The position numbers were made by a program, and so were the translations under genes. A stretch of 32,345 nt of DNA from Candidatus Wallbacteria bacterium GWC2_49_35 (lineage in GTDB: Bacteria; Muiribacteriota; UBA9980): positions 1-32,345 of the forward strand of contig MGFH01000161.1 in NCBI GenBank assembly GCA_001791795.1, given 5' to 3'. The stretch's first letter is position 1. Every line of letters starts with the position of its first letter. This document shows, in pieces, positions 1 through 8,597 of this stretch. The notes beneath the pieces are model-generated. The model searched no databases, was not told the origin of the DNA, and saw only the letters and a list, made by a program, of their open reading frames with translations.

Positions 1-2
1 AG

Positions 3-1025
3 ATCATCGATAACCTGCTGCATGCCAACCACGGCGTTATTAAAAGCAAGAAAGAAATACACGCGATCGGCCACCGCATGGTCCACGGCGCCGAAATATT
101 CACCCACCCGGTTATTATAACCGAAGCCGTAATCGAGCAGACCCGCAAGTGCTGCAAGCTCGCGCCGCTTCATAACCCGGCGAATCTTATAGGCATCGAA
201 AGCGCTCTGGAAATATTGCCGGGAATTCCGCAGTGCGGCATTTACGACACCGCGTTCCACCAGACCATGCCGAAACACGCGTATTTATATTCCATACCGA
301 TGTCGTTATATAAAAAGCACGGTATACGCAGATACGGTTTTCACGGCACTTCGCACCAGTTCGTATCCGAACAGGCGGCCGATTTATTAAAAATGGATTA
401 TAAAAAGATGAAGATAATAACCTGCCATCTCGGCAACGGCTCCTCGATTGCCGCCATTAAATACGGCAAATCCGTCGATACTTCCATGGGCATGACGCCG
501 CTGGAAGGCCTTATGATGGGTACCCGCTCGGGCGACATCGATCCCGCGCTGATCCAGTTTATCGCCGAAGAAGAAAAAATGAGCGCCGCGGATGTTACCA
601 ACATTTTATTGAATAAAAAAAGCGGAATGCTCGGCGTTACCGGCATATCAAACGATATGCGCGACGTTCACGAGGCTATAGCGAAAGGCAACCTGGACGC
701 TAAAGCCGGCCTCGACATTTTCTGCTACAGGCTGAAAAAATATATAGGCTCTTATATAGCCGCCATGAACGGCGTCGATGTCATCGTATTTACGGGCGGC
801 ATCGGCGAGCTCGACGACATAGTCCGCGAACACACTATGAGCGAGCTCGACTGGCTCGGAATTAAAATAGACAATAAAGTGAACGAAGGCAGAAAATTCG
901 AAGTGACGATGCTTTCGACGCCGGATTCGAAAGTCAAAGTAATGGTTATTCCGACCAATGAAGAATTTATGATAGCCCGCGAAACCGCTAAACTGGTCAA
1001 CGATATGAAACACAGCGAGAAGTAA
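3..1025 (+). CDS. ackA: Acetate kinase, 3' portion (5' end outside window)
   Basis: Frame is open upstream of the 78 ATG to the window edge (IIDNLLHANHGVIKSKKEIHAIGHRMVHGAE...); family motifs GFHGTSHQ, HLGNGSSIAAI, DTSMGMTPLEGLMMGTRSGDIDP, FTGGIGE. Confidence 0.96.
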   Translation: MIDNLLHANHGVIKSKKEIHAIGHRMVHGAEIFTHPVIITEAVIEQTRKCCKLAPLHNPANLIGIESALEILPGIPQCGIYDTAFHQTMPKHAYLYSIPMSLYKKHGIRRYGFHGTSHQFVSEQAADLLKMDYKKMKIITCHLGNGSSIAAIKYGKSVDTSMGMTPLEGLMMGTRSGDIDPALIQFIAEEEKMSAADVTNILLNKKSGMLGVTGISNDMRDVHEAIAKGNLDAKAGLDIFCYRLKKYIGSYIAAMNGVDVIVFTGGIGELDDIVREHTMSELDWLGIKIDNKVNEGRKFEVTMLSTPDSKVKVMVIPTNEEFMIARETAKLVNDMKHSEK

Positions 1026-1061
1026 TTTCCGCGAATTTACCCGAAACATTCTATAAATAAT

Positions 1062-1096
1062 AAAAAAGCCGCGAATTAAAAACTCACGGCTTTTTT
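1062..1096. terminator. Bidirectional rho-independent-like terminator between convergent ackA and mnmE
   Basis: aaaaaagccg ... cggctttttt inverted repeat with A-run on one side and T-run on the other, placed between convergent genes. Confidence 0.75.
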
Positions 1097-1145
1097 ATAT
1101 TTTCTTCAGGCTGCTAAGGGTTTGCGGGCCCTCCGCCCTGGCCGC

Positions 1146-2561
1146 TCACTTTCCTATACAGAACTTTTCGAATATTTTGTGGAGTATGTCGTCAGTGACC
1201 GTCTCGCCGACTATTTCGCCGAGGCTGGCGAGAGCGGCGCGTATGTCGATGGTGAGAAGATCTATGGGACTGTTAGCGTCGATGGTTTCGACCGCGTCGT
1301 CGAAGCTCGCGAGCGAATTTTTAAGCGCGGCGGCGTGCCTCGCGCTGGTTATGACCGCGCGGCCTGCGGCGCCGTAACTTTCGCCCATGGAGGCGAGCCC
1401 TGCGGTTTTTAATATCGCGGCTTTTAATGCGTCTATGTTCGCGTTCTCCTTCACGGAGATCTCTACCGGCTTTTCGCCGTCTTTGAGCGGGAGGCAGTTT
1501 ACGCTGAAGGCGCGACTTTTCGCGTCGATCTTATTGACGGCGATAACGCGCGCCGAATCGTTAGTTTCGGCGATAAGTTCGATGTCTTCGGCGCTCACGG
1601 CGCGGCCGGCGTCGATCACCAGAAGGCAAAGGTCGGCCCCGCGGATGTTTTCGAAGGTGCGGTCGATGCCGAGCTTTTCGACTATGTCGGCCGGAGCGCG
1701 CACGCCCGCGGTGTCGGCTAGAGTGAACGCCACGCCGCCTATGTTGGCGGCTTCTTCTATCACGTCGCGCGTCGTGCCGGGAATTTCGGTCACTATGGCG
1801 CGGTTCTCGCGCAGCAGCAGATTGAACAGCGATGACTTTCCGACGTTGGGGCAGCCGGCTATGGTTATTTTTATGCCGTCTTTAAGCACGCGTCCATATT
1901 CATAACTCGAAAGGAGCGCCAGCGCTTTTCTGCGGCAGCCCAGAAGCGTTTCGCGGATTGCCGCTATATCGACGGGCTCGACGTCCTCCTCGGGAAAGTC
2001 GAGGTTCGCCTCGATATCGGCGAGAACCGCTATCAGTTCGTTTTTAATGGAGTTGATCTCGAATGAGAGCGAGCCTTTGATCTGCGAGACCGCCACTTTA
2101 TGGAATGAATCGGTCTTCGAATTGATGATGTCGCAGACAGCCTCAGCCTGGCATAGATCGAGTTTTCCGTTGACGCATGCGCGCTTGGTGAATTCACCCG
2201 GCGCCGCCGCGCGCGCCCCCGCTTTAAGGACAGCGCCGAGGACTTTTGACATATTATAAGAGCCGCCATGGCAGAAAATTTCGGCCATGTCCTCGCCCGT
2301 GTAGGAAGCGGGTCCTCTGTAAAAGCAAACCATGGCTTCATCTACGGCCTCCGGCGCTCCGCCGGGGTCCATGACAAAGCCATGGTGCATATATCTGGGC
2401 TTTATTTCGGCGCGGCCTCCGAAAAGAGGCGCCGCGCCTTTGTCCGCCATGATCTTTATGAGTATGTCGGCGGATTTATCGCCGGTTATTCTAATTATTC
2501 CGATAGCCGCCGAGGCGTTCATAAGGGTCGCCGGCGCCGCTATTGTTTCGTCTAACAGCAT
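1146..2561 (-). CDS. mnmE: tRNA uridine-5-carboxymethylaminomethyl modification GTPase MnmE (TrmE)
   Basis: Walker A GCPNVGKSSL, DTAGVR, NKID, C-terminal FCIGK motif; 471 aa. Confidence 0.96.
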   Translation of the reverse strand: MLLDETIAAPATLMNASAAIGIIRITGDKSADILIKIMADKGAAPLFGGRAEIKPRYMHHGFVMDPGGAPEAVDEAMVCFYRGPASYTGEDMAEIFCHGGSYNMSKVLGAVLKAGARAAAPGEFTKRACVNGKLDLCQAEAVCDIINSKTDSFHKVAVSQIKGSLSFEINSIKNELIAVLADIEANLDFPEEDVEPVDIAAIRETLLGCRRKALALLSSYEYGRVLKDGIKITIAGCPNVGKSSLFNLLLRENRAIVTEIPGTTRDVIEEAANIGGVAFTLADTAGVRAPADIVEKLGIDRTFENIRGADLCLLVIDAGRAVSAEDIELIAETNDSARVIAVNKIDAKSRAFSVNCLPLKDGEKPVEISVKENANIDALKAAILKTAGLASMGESYGAAGRAVITSARHAAALKNSLASFDDAVETIDANSPIDLLTIDIRAALASLGEIVGETVTDDILHKIFEKFCIGK

Positions 2562-2598
2562 ATAAATCGCCTGTATTCAATTCTTTTATTATGATAAA

Positions 2599-3522
2599 CT
2601 AATCGTTCTTTTCCGGATTCGAAGTTCTGCTGGCTTCGTTGGACTTCATCAGGTTTTCGACGGCCGTGTTGATTGCCGTGCGCGTCGGCGGGTTCTGGAA
2701 CTGCTTGCGTGGCGCGCTGCTGCCGGTGTTATTGTTATTGTTGTTATTATTGTTGCCGCCGGTGCCGCCGGTCTTTTCGCCGTGGTGCGTGGAGGGCCTT
2801 CTTTTGCGGTCGCGGTTCCTGTTGTCTCCGCCCTGGCCGCTTCTTTCGCCGCGGGGGGCTTCGTCGCCGGATTTGCCCTGGCCGGCGCCGCCGCGCATTT
2901 TGTTTTTGGCCGATATTACGACTTTTCTGTAAGGCTCTTCACCTTTGGAATAGGTGTAAACGTCGTTGTTGTTTTTAAGCGTGGTGTGTATGACTTTTCT
3001 TTCCTGCGAGGTCATCGGCTCGAGCTCGACGCTCTTGTTGGTTTCTTTTACCTTCGCGGCGAGTTTCAGCGAAAGTTCTTCGAGGCTTTTAACGCGCGAT
3101 TCGCGGTAACCCGAAGCGTCGATGTTGACGGATAATTTGTCGGTGCCTTCCTTGTTTACCATTACGTTCAAAAGATATTCGAGGGCGTTCAGCGTCGAGC
3201 CGCGCTTTCCGATTACGTTTCCGACGTTTTCGCCGTCGATGAGAAGCGTGGTCTGGTTTTCGCCCGCGTTTTCGACTTTTACGCTGCAGGGAACATTCAT
3301 GTATTTGAGGATATTTTCGAGAAGATCGCCGGCCAGTTTTCTTTTATCGTCTTTCATCGTGACGCGGACCTTCGCGGGACGCGCGCCGAATATGCCGAGT
3401 ATGCCCTCTTTTTCTTCTTCGAGTATTTCGATTACGACCATATCGCGCGAAGCGTTGAGTTCGCGAAGTGCCTCTTCAATGGCCATATCTTTGGTTTTCC
3501 CCGTTTTTTCGACTATCTGCAT
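2599..3522 (-). CDS. jag: Jag/SpoIIIJ-associated RNA-binding protein (Jag_N, KH, R3H-like) with Asn-rich C-terminal tail
   Basis: VIGKRGSTLNALEYLLN KH motif, R3H-like segment, position directly downstream of yidC. Start placed at internal ATG (MQIVEKTG) because the GAGGAG SD abuts the upstream ATG at 3531. Confidence 0.88.
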   Translation of the reverse strand: MQIVEKTGKTKDMAIEEALRELNASRDMVVIEILEEEKEGILGIFGARPAKVRVTMKDDKRKLAGDLLENILKYMNVPCSVKVENAGENQTTLLIDGENVGNVIGKRGSTLNALEYLLNVMVNKEGTDKLSVNIDASGYRESRVKSLEELSLKLAAKVKETNKSVELEPMTSQERKVIHTTLKNNNDVYTYSKGEEPYRKVVISAKNKMRGGAGQGKSGDEAPRGERSGQGGDNRNRDRKRRPSTHHGEKTGGTGGNNNNNNNNNTGSSAPRKQFQNPPTRTAINTAVENLMKSNEASRTSNPEKND

Positions 3523-3705
3523 TAATAACATCTCCTCTGGCTTACATAGTTTTACAATCGTTATGCGGTAACTTTCCGTCTGTTTTTCGCTGCAGTTTCG
3601 ATTCGTTTTCGTTTTTTCGAACTGGATCCATGACGGTTTTCCGGTTTTTGTCCCGGCGTTATCCGGCTTTTCAGGCCGGCAAAATCAAGGCCCTGTCAAT
3701 GAGGC

Positions 3706-5448
3706 CTAAACTTTTTCCCCTCCTTTTTGGGTTTTAGCGGAACCTTCCGCTTTTTCGTCCGCAGCCGGGCGGCCTGCCGCGCCAACTTTAACAAGCGGCG
3801 CGTCTTTTCTCTTGTCGTACCACTGCTGCCCTACCTGCAGTACGTTAGACACTCCCCAGTAAAGCAATACGCCGGCCGGAAGAGTGTAGGTTATAAAAAA
3901 CATGAATATAGGCATGAATTGCATGGCCGCTGCCTGGTTCGGGTCGACTTGCATCTGCGACTGCTGGATGTGCATCGAAAGCGCTATGGCTATTGGAAGG
4001 ATCCAGGTGGGGTCGGCCATTGAAAGATCGGCGAGCCACAGAAAACCTTCGCCCTTGAGCTCGACCGAAGAACGCAGCGCGGTGAACAGCGCGAAAAGGA
4101 TCGGCAGCTGCAGCAGGAGCGGAAGGCATCCGCTGAACGGGTTTATTCCATGTTCTTTATATAATTTCATGACTTCTTCGTTCTGCTTCTGCATGTTGTC
4201 AGGATATTTTTTCTTGAGTTCGGCTATGTGGGGCTGTATCTTCTGCATGTCTTTCATGGATTTCGTCTGCTTGTTGGTGAGCGGCTGCAGGAGCAGCTTG
4301 ATAGCTACCGTGAGAAGGATTATCGACAGTCCGTAGCTTTTGGTTATGCCGTAGAAGAAGAAAAGCGACTGGAGTATCAGCAGGGCGAGAAAGTTTAACT
4401 CGCAGATATCCTCGAAGCCTTTATTGAATTTTTTCAGCTCGTCGTAGGTTTTAACACCGAGGAACATCGTGAAGTTGAAATTTTCGGATTCGCCTTCGTC
4501 GATCGAGAACGCGGGATATTTGATCTTGAACTCGGAAGCGAAGCCCATGCCGTCTTTCAGAGCGCCGCCTGCGACGCCGCCGCAGTAAGCCGAAGCCGGT
4601 TTCTTGTCGTCGAAGGCTATGATGGCGGCGTAGTAAGAATCGCGAATGGCGATCCAGCGCGTGATGTTGGTATCGGCCGTTTTAAAGTCGTATTTATACT
4701 CGTCGGAGCTCACGATTGCTTTGTACAATGAGCCGCCGAAGTTGGCGATAAGTTCGTCGTCGTGTGAATTCTTGCCGATATTAGGCAGAAAATTGATCGC
4801 GAAACCTATGTTGTGTTGATCGGAAAGGTTTAACGGCGACGCGGAAGAATTCTTGATCTTGACGCTGAATTTGATAAGTTTCTGGGCGTGATCGACGGTA
4901 TAGGTCTTGGCCACGGTCACGGATTTGCCCGCGCCGGCGGCGATGGTGGCCGTAAATAAGAGTTTTTCGGCGGTGCCGGTTTTTTCTTGTTTGAGATCGT
5001 AGAGGACCCCGCCGTCGACTATCGTTACCGGCGCGCTTTCGCCTGCCGCGTAAAGTTCGAGCTCGAAGGGTTTCGAGACCGGCGTTTCGGCCGTCTGCAG
5101 GGCGGACGCGTCGAGCGCGAAATCGTCCCTGAATTTGGGGTTGGTGAGTTTATAACTTTTCAGGCAGGCGCCTTCTTTGGAGAAAATTATCTCGAAATCG
5201 CCAGTTTTAACGGTGACGTCGTTCGGTCCGGCTGTGGAAACCTCTGCCGCAGCGGGAACCGGCGTCTGCGCGCAGGCCGAGAACGGCGCGGCAAGAATAA
5301 CCGCAGCCGTGAAAAAAATAACGGCTGCGGGCAGGGCCCGGCCGCAGTCTTTGGCGAACGTTAATAAAAACGTAGATATTGGAGCTTTAGATTTAATATT
5401 TATGTTAGAATCCGGTTTCAATTTTATTTTCACCTTTCCTGTATTCAT
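3706..5448 (-). CDS. yidC: Membrane protein insertase YidC/Oxa1 family
   Basis: 580 aa; periplasmic domain followed by C-terminal Oxa1 domain (KKYPDNMQKQNEEVMKLYKEHGINPFSGCLPLLLQLPILFALFTAL, YWGVSNVLQVGQQ). Confidence 0.96.
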   Translation of the reverse strand: MNTGKVKIKLKPDSNINIKSKAPISTFLLTFAKDCGRALPAAVIFFTAAVILAAPFSACAQTPVPAAAEVSTAGPNDVTVKTGDFEIIFSKEGACLKSYKLTNPKFRDDFALDASALQTAETPVSKPFELELYAAGESAPVTIVDGGVLYDLKQEKTGTAEKLLFTATIAAGAGKSVTVAKTYTVDHAQKLIKFSVKIKNSSASPLNLSDQHNIGFAINFLPNIGKNSHDDELIANFGGSLYKAIVSSDEYKYDFKTADTNITRWIAIRDSYYAAIIAFDDKKPASAYCGGVAGGALKDGMGFASEFKIKYPAFSIDEGESENFNFTMFLGVKTYDELKKFNKGFEDICELNFLALLILQSLFFFYGITKSYGLSIILLTVAIKLLLQPLTNKQTKSMKDMQKIQPHIAELKKKYPDNMQKQNEEVMKLYKEHGINPFSGCLPLLLQLPILFALFTALRSSVELKGEGFLWLADLSMADPTWILPIAIALSMHIQQSQMQVDPNQAAAMQFMPIFMFFITYTLPAGVLLYWGVSNVLQVGQQWYDKRKDAPLVKVGAAGRPAADEKAEGSAKTQKGGEKV

Positions 5449-5478
5449 ATGTGACGATCCCCGGCCCCGCCCGCAGGC

Positions 5479-5757
5479 CTACCGCAGGGGGTCGTAGCCG
5501 CCCCTGAAAAAGGGGTTGCAGCGCACAATGCGCAGAGCGCCGTAAAAGATACCGCGAACGACGCCGTGCTTTAAAATGGCGTGCCTCGTATATTCGGAAC
5601 ATGACGGTACGAAACGGCAAATGGGAATGAAATTAGACGAAAAGACGCGCTGATAAGCTATTATCGGCAACGTAAAAAGGAGGCGTATTTTTAATTGCAC
5701 TCGTTCTAAAAAACTAATTTCAGAACATCTGTTATGTTCAAGATTGAAGGGAAGCAA
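5479..5757 (-). CDS. yidD: Membrane protein insertion efficiency factor YidD
   Basis: IAYQRVFSSNF..CRFVPSCSEYTRHAILKHGVVRGIFYGALRIVRCNPFFRGGYDPL is diagnostic. Start codon uncertain (predicted TTG overlaps rnpA by 20 nt). Confidence 0.92.
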   Translation of the reverse strand: MLPFNLEHNRCSEISFLERVQLKIRLLFTLPIIAYQRVFSSNFIPICRFVPSCSEYTRHAILKHGVVRGIFYGALRIVRCNPFFRGGYDPLR

Positions 5758-6133
5758 CTTCTTTGTCCTGCCGTAAGGCGGTCGATCTGATAAAGCCCGC
5801 TACTTTATCGCTAACAACATGATAGCCGCGTTTTAACACTTCGGGCCTTACCCTCACTATGAAATCGACGCCTTTTAAATTAATGCCGCCCGCGCTCGTA
5901 AAAGTTTCATTTAAAAGCGCGGCTAAAGAATTCTTCAGCCAGCGCTTTATCAGATTGCGGCGGCAGGCCTTTCCTACTTTTTTTGAGACCGGATAGCCGG
6001 CCCTCAGAATTTTCGAATTATTGAAACGCCATATAAACAAAAGACAACCGCAGTCAAACCGGCTGCCTTCTGAATATAGCGTATCAAAATCCTTCTTTTT
6101 CTTTAAAGTGGTAGAGATGTTTTTAAAATTCAA
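5738..6133 (-). CDS. rnpA: Ribonuclease P protein component
   Basis: SKKVGKACRRNLIKRWLKNSL RNR-like motif; located between rpmH and yidD. Predicted start is TTG. Confidence 0.88.
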   Translation of the reverse strand: MNFKNISTTLKKKKDFDTLYSEGSRFDCGCLLFIWRFNNSKILRAGYPVSKKVGKACRRNLIKRWLKNSLAALLNETFTSAGGINLKGVDFIVRVRPEVLKRGYHVVSDKVAGFIRSTALRQDKEVASLQS

Positions 6134-6144
6134 GGCTTCTGAAA

Positions 6145-6279
6145 TTATAAAGCGAGGCGCTTTCTGCCTTTGGCGCGGCGGTTTCTGATGACTCTCTGTC
6201 CGCCTTTGGCGCTCATTCTTTTTAAAAAGCCGTGTCTTCTTTTTCTGCGTAAGTTCTTGGGCTGATAAGTGCGTTTCAT
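6145..6279 (-). CDS. rpmH: 50S ribosomal protein L34
   Basis: Not in supplied ORF list (44 aa). Reverse-strand translation [51 protein letters not shown] upstream. Confidence 0.97.
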   Translation of the reverse strand: MKRTYQPKNLRRKRRHGFLKRMSAKGGQRVIRNRRAKGRKRLAL

Positions 6280-6361
6280 TTTGATTCCTCCTGTTTTCTT
6301 TCTTTATAGTTTAATTCACTAATTATTTTGTTACAAATAATTTTCCAACAAAAATCATAAA

Positions 6362-6391
6362 ATTATACCACATAATCGGATGTTTTGTCAA
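6362..6391 (-). promoter_or_regulatory. Sigma70-type promoter for rpmH operon
   Basis: Reverse strand TTGACA-N18-TATAAT, both hexamers perfect consensus, upstream of rpmH. Confidence 0.8.
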
Positions 6392-6437
6392 GTGAATTTT
6401 TACTAATAATTAACGTACAATATATTACAATAAATTA

Positions 6438-6466
6438 TTGATTTTTTCTAAATAATTTGATAAACT
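6438..6466 (+). promoter_or_regulatory. Candidate promoter for lysS
   Basis: TTGATT-N17-TAAACT upstream of lysS in the AT-rich divergent intergenic region. Confidence 0.45.
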
Positions 6467-6528
6467 AACGCCGTCATATTTGTTGTTTTAATTATTTAAG
6501 TCCATAATATACTGGAGGAAATATAATA

Positions 6529-8109
6529 ATGAGTACGCAACCGACCAAACAGGCCCCGCCGGCCGCCGGGCAGCAGCCGAACGCCGCTCCCCCGATGGAA
6601 GAAAACGATATTATCAAGGCGATGAAAGGCCTCGTAGGTGAAGTAAAAGCTTGCGGCGTGAACCCTTATCCTTATTCCTACAAAAAAGACTGCCGCATCG
6701 AAAAAGTGATCGAAAAACATAAAGATATCGAAACCGGCGCCGTCTGCGAAGACATCAAATACAGCCTTGCCGGCCGCCTCGTATCGTGGCGCGAGCACGG
6801 AAAGTCCATATTCGGCCACATAATGGACGAAAGCGGAAAGATCCAGTTTTATATAAAAAAAGGCGAGGTCGCCGACGATAAATTCAATCTCGCTAAATTC
6901 ATCCGTGTGGGCGATTTTCTGGGCGTCAGCGGGCCGATCTTTAAAACCAAGACCGGCGAATTGAGCATACTCGTCAAAGATTTCGAACTTCTGAGCAAAA
7001 TCCAGCGCCCGCTTCCCGAAAAATTCCACGGGCTTACCGACGTCGAAACACGCTACCGCCAGAGGTATTTAGACCTTATCACCAGCGAAGAGTCGCGCGG
7101 GGTTTTTATAAAACGCTCCAAAATAATAAGCCACATACGCCAATACCTGAATCAGAAAGATTTCCTCGAAGTCGAAACGCCCGTCCTTCAACCCATATAC
7201 GGCGGAGCCTCGGCGCGCCCGTTCGAAACGTACCACAATACTCTGCAGATGAAACTTTATATGCGCATCGCGCCGGAGCTTTATCTTAAAAGGCTTATCG
7301 CCGGAGGTTTCGAACGCGTCTACGAGATCGGCCGCGTCTTCCGCAACGAAGGCATATCCATCAAGCACAATCCCGAATTCACGATGCTCGAATTATACAT
7401 GGCCTACGCCGATTACGAAGATATTATGAACCTGACGGAAGATCTTATCAGCGAAACCAATATGTTCGTCAATAACAGCGAAACGGTTAACTACGGCGGC
7501 GTCGAAATATCGTTCAAAAAACCCTGGGCGCGCCTTTCAATGAAAGAAGCCATAACGAAATATGCGAACGTCCCCGCTTCCGTCCTCGAAGACAAGGCTC
7601 AATTAATGGACGCCGTCAAAAAGATCGGCCGCGAAGATGTCAATCAGCACACTTCGCACGGCGAGCTCATCAACATACTCTTCGAGGAAAAGGTCGAAGA
7701 GCACCTGATCCAGCCTACTTTCATAAAAGACTATCCCATCGAAATATCGCCGCTGGCTAAAAATAAAAGAGGCGACGAAGCCAATACCGTAGAGCGTTTC
7801 GAATTGTTCATGTTCGGCCGTGAAATGGCCAACGCGTTTTCGGAATTGAACGATCCCGAAGAGCAGTACTCGCGGTTCAAATCGCAGCTCGAAAAGCGCA
7901 ACCGCACGGACGAAGACATAAAAGAAATGGACGAAGACTATATAACCGCTTTAGAATACGGCATGCCCCCGACTGGCGGCCTCGGCATTGGCATAGACAG
8001 GCTTATAATGCTTATGACCGGCTCGCAGTCGATCCGCGACGTTATTCTCTTCCCGCTTCAGCGCAACAAAGACAGAGAAAAAGACGCCGCGGCCGAAACT
8101 AAAAAGTAA
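6529..8109 (+). CDS. lysS: Lysine--tRNA ligase, class II
   Basis: Motifs [86 protein letters not shown]. Confidence 0.97.
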   Translation: MSTQPTKQAPPAAGQQPNAAPPMEENDIIKAMKGLVGEVKACGVNPYPYSYKKDCRIEKVIEKHKDIETGAVCEDIKYSLAGRLVSWREHGKSIFGHIMDESGKIQFYIKKGEVADDKFNLAKFIRVGDFLGVSGPIFKTKTGELSILVKDFELLSKIQRPLPEKFHGLTDVETRYRQRYLDLITSEESRGVFIKRSKIISHIRQYLNQKDFLEVETPVLQPIYGGASARPFETYHNTLQMKLYMRIAPELYLKRLIAGGFERVYEIGRVFRNEGISIKHNPEFTMLELYMAYADYEDIMNLTEDLISETNMFVNNSETVNYGGVEISFKKPWARLSMKEAITKYANVPASVLEDKAQLMDAVKKIGREDVNQHTSHGELINILFEEKVEEHLIQPTFIKDYPIEISPLAKNKRGDEANTVERFELFMFGREMANAFSELNDPEEQYSRFKSQLEKRNRTDEDIKEMDEDYITALEYGMPPTGGLGIGIDRLIMLMTGSQSIRDVILFPLQRNKDREKDAAAETKK

Positions 8110-8164
8110 AAAATTTCAACTTGTTTAAGTACGCGTAAATATAAAATATATCAAGGAGCGACAA

Positions 8165-8482
8165 ATGGACGATTTTTCGGCTAAGATAATGGACAATGCC
8201 CTTAATTTCGCTTTCATGACCAAAGACACCGCAGAGAAAATTTTCGGCGAGTTCGTCAAGGCGGGCAAGGTGTCCAAAGAAGAGGGACAGAAGCTTATGG
8301 AGGAATTCGTGAAAAAATTCGAAGCGGAAGCGGCGAATCTGAACCATAAAATGAAGGCTGAAATAAAAAAGGTCATAGAAGAGTTCGGCTTTGTCGACGC
8401 AAAAAAGTACGAAGATCTGAACGCCAGGGTCACAAGGCTTGAAACGTACATAAACGAGCTACATAAAAAATTCAAGGACTGA
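8165..8482 (+). CDS. Phasin-superfamily-like small helical protein
   Basis: 105 aa, amphipathic/coiled-coil composition (EEGQKLMEEFVKKFEAEAANL...DLNARVTRLETYINELHKK) resembling PhaI/phasin-like proteins. Confidence 0.5.
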   Translation: MDDFSAKIMDNALNFAFMTKDTAEKIFGEFVKAGKVSKEEGQKLMEEFVKKFEAEAANLNHKMKAEIKKVIEEFGFVDAKKYEDLNARVTRLETYINELHKKFKD

Positions 8483-8523
8483 CCCCGGACGCTTAAAATA
8501 AAATTTGAAATATAAATAAAGCA

Positions 8524-8580
8524 TTAATTTATAACGGCGCGGCCGGCAGTTCTTTCGCGCCGCCGATGGTTATAAATTAA
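8524..8580. repeat. Strong two-part inverted repeat in the 5' leader of the zinc-ribbon/NHL gene
   Basis: TTAATTTATAAC (8524-8535) with perfect complement GTTATAAATTAA (8569-8580), immediately enclosing GGCGCG (8536-8541)/CGCGCC (8556-8561). Confidence 0.75.
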
Positions 8581-8597
8581 AAAAGGTGTGGTTTATA

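Noticed and set aside
6280-6528. Possible oriC in the AT-rich rpmH-lysS intergenic region
   Set aside because: Only near-matches to DnaA boxes with indels (e.g. ttataccaca, ttttccaaca); AT-richness is explained by two divergent promoters. No dnaA or dnaN nearby.
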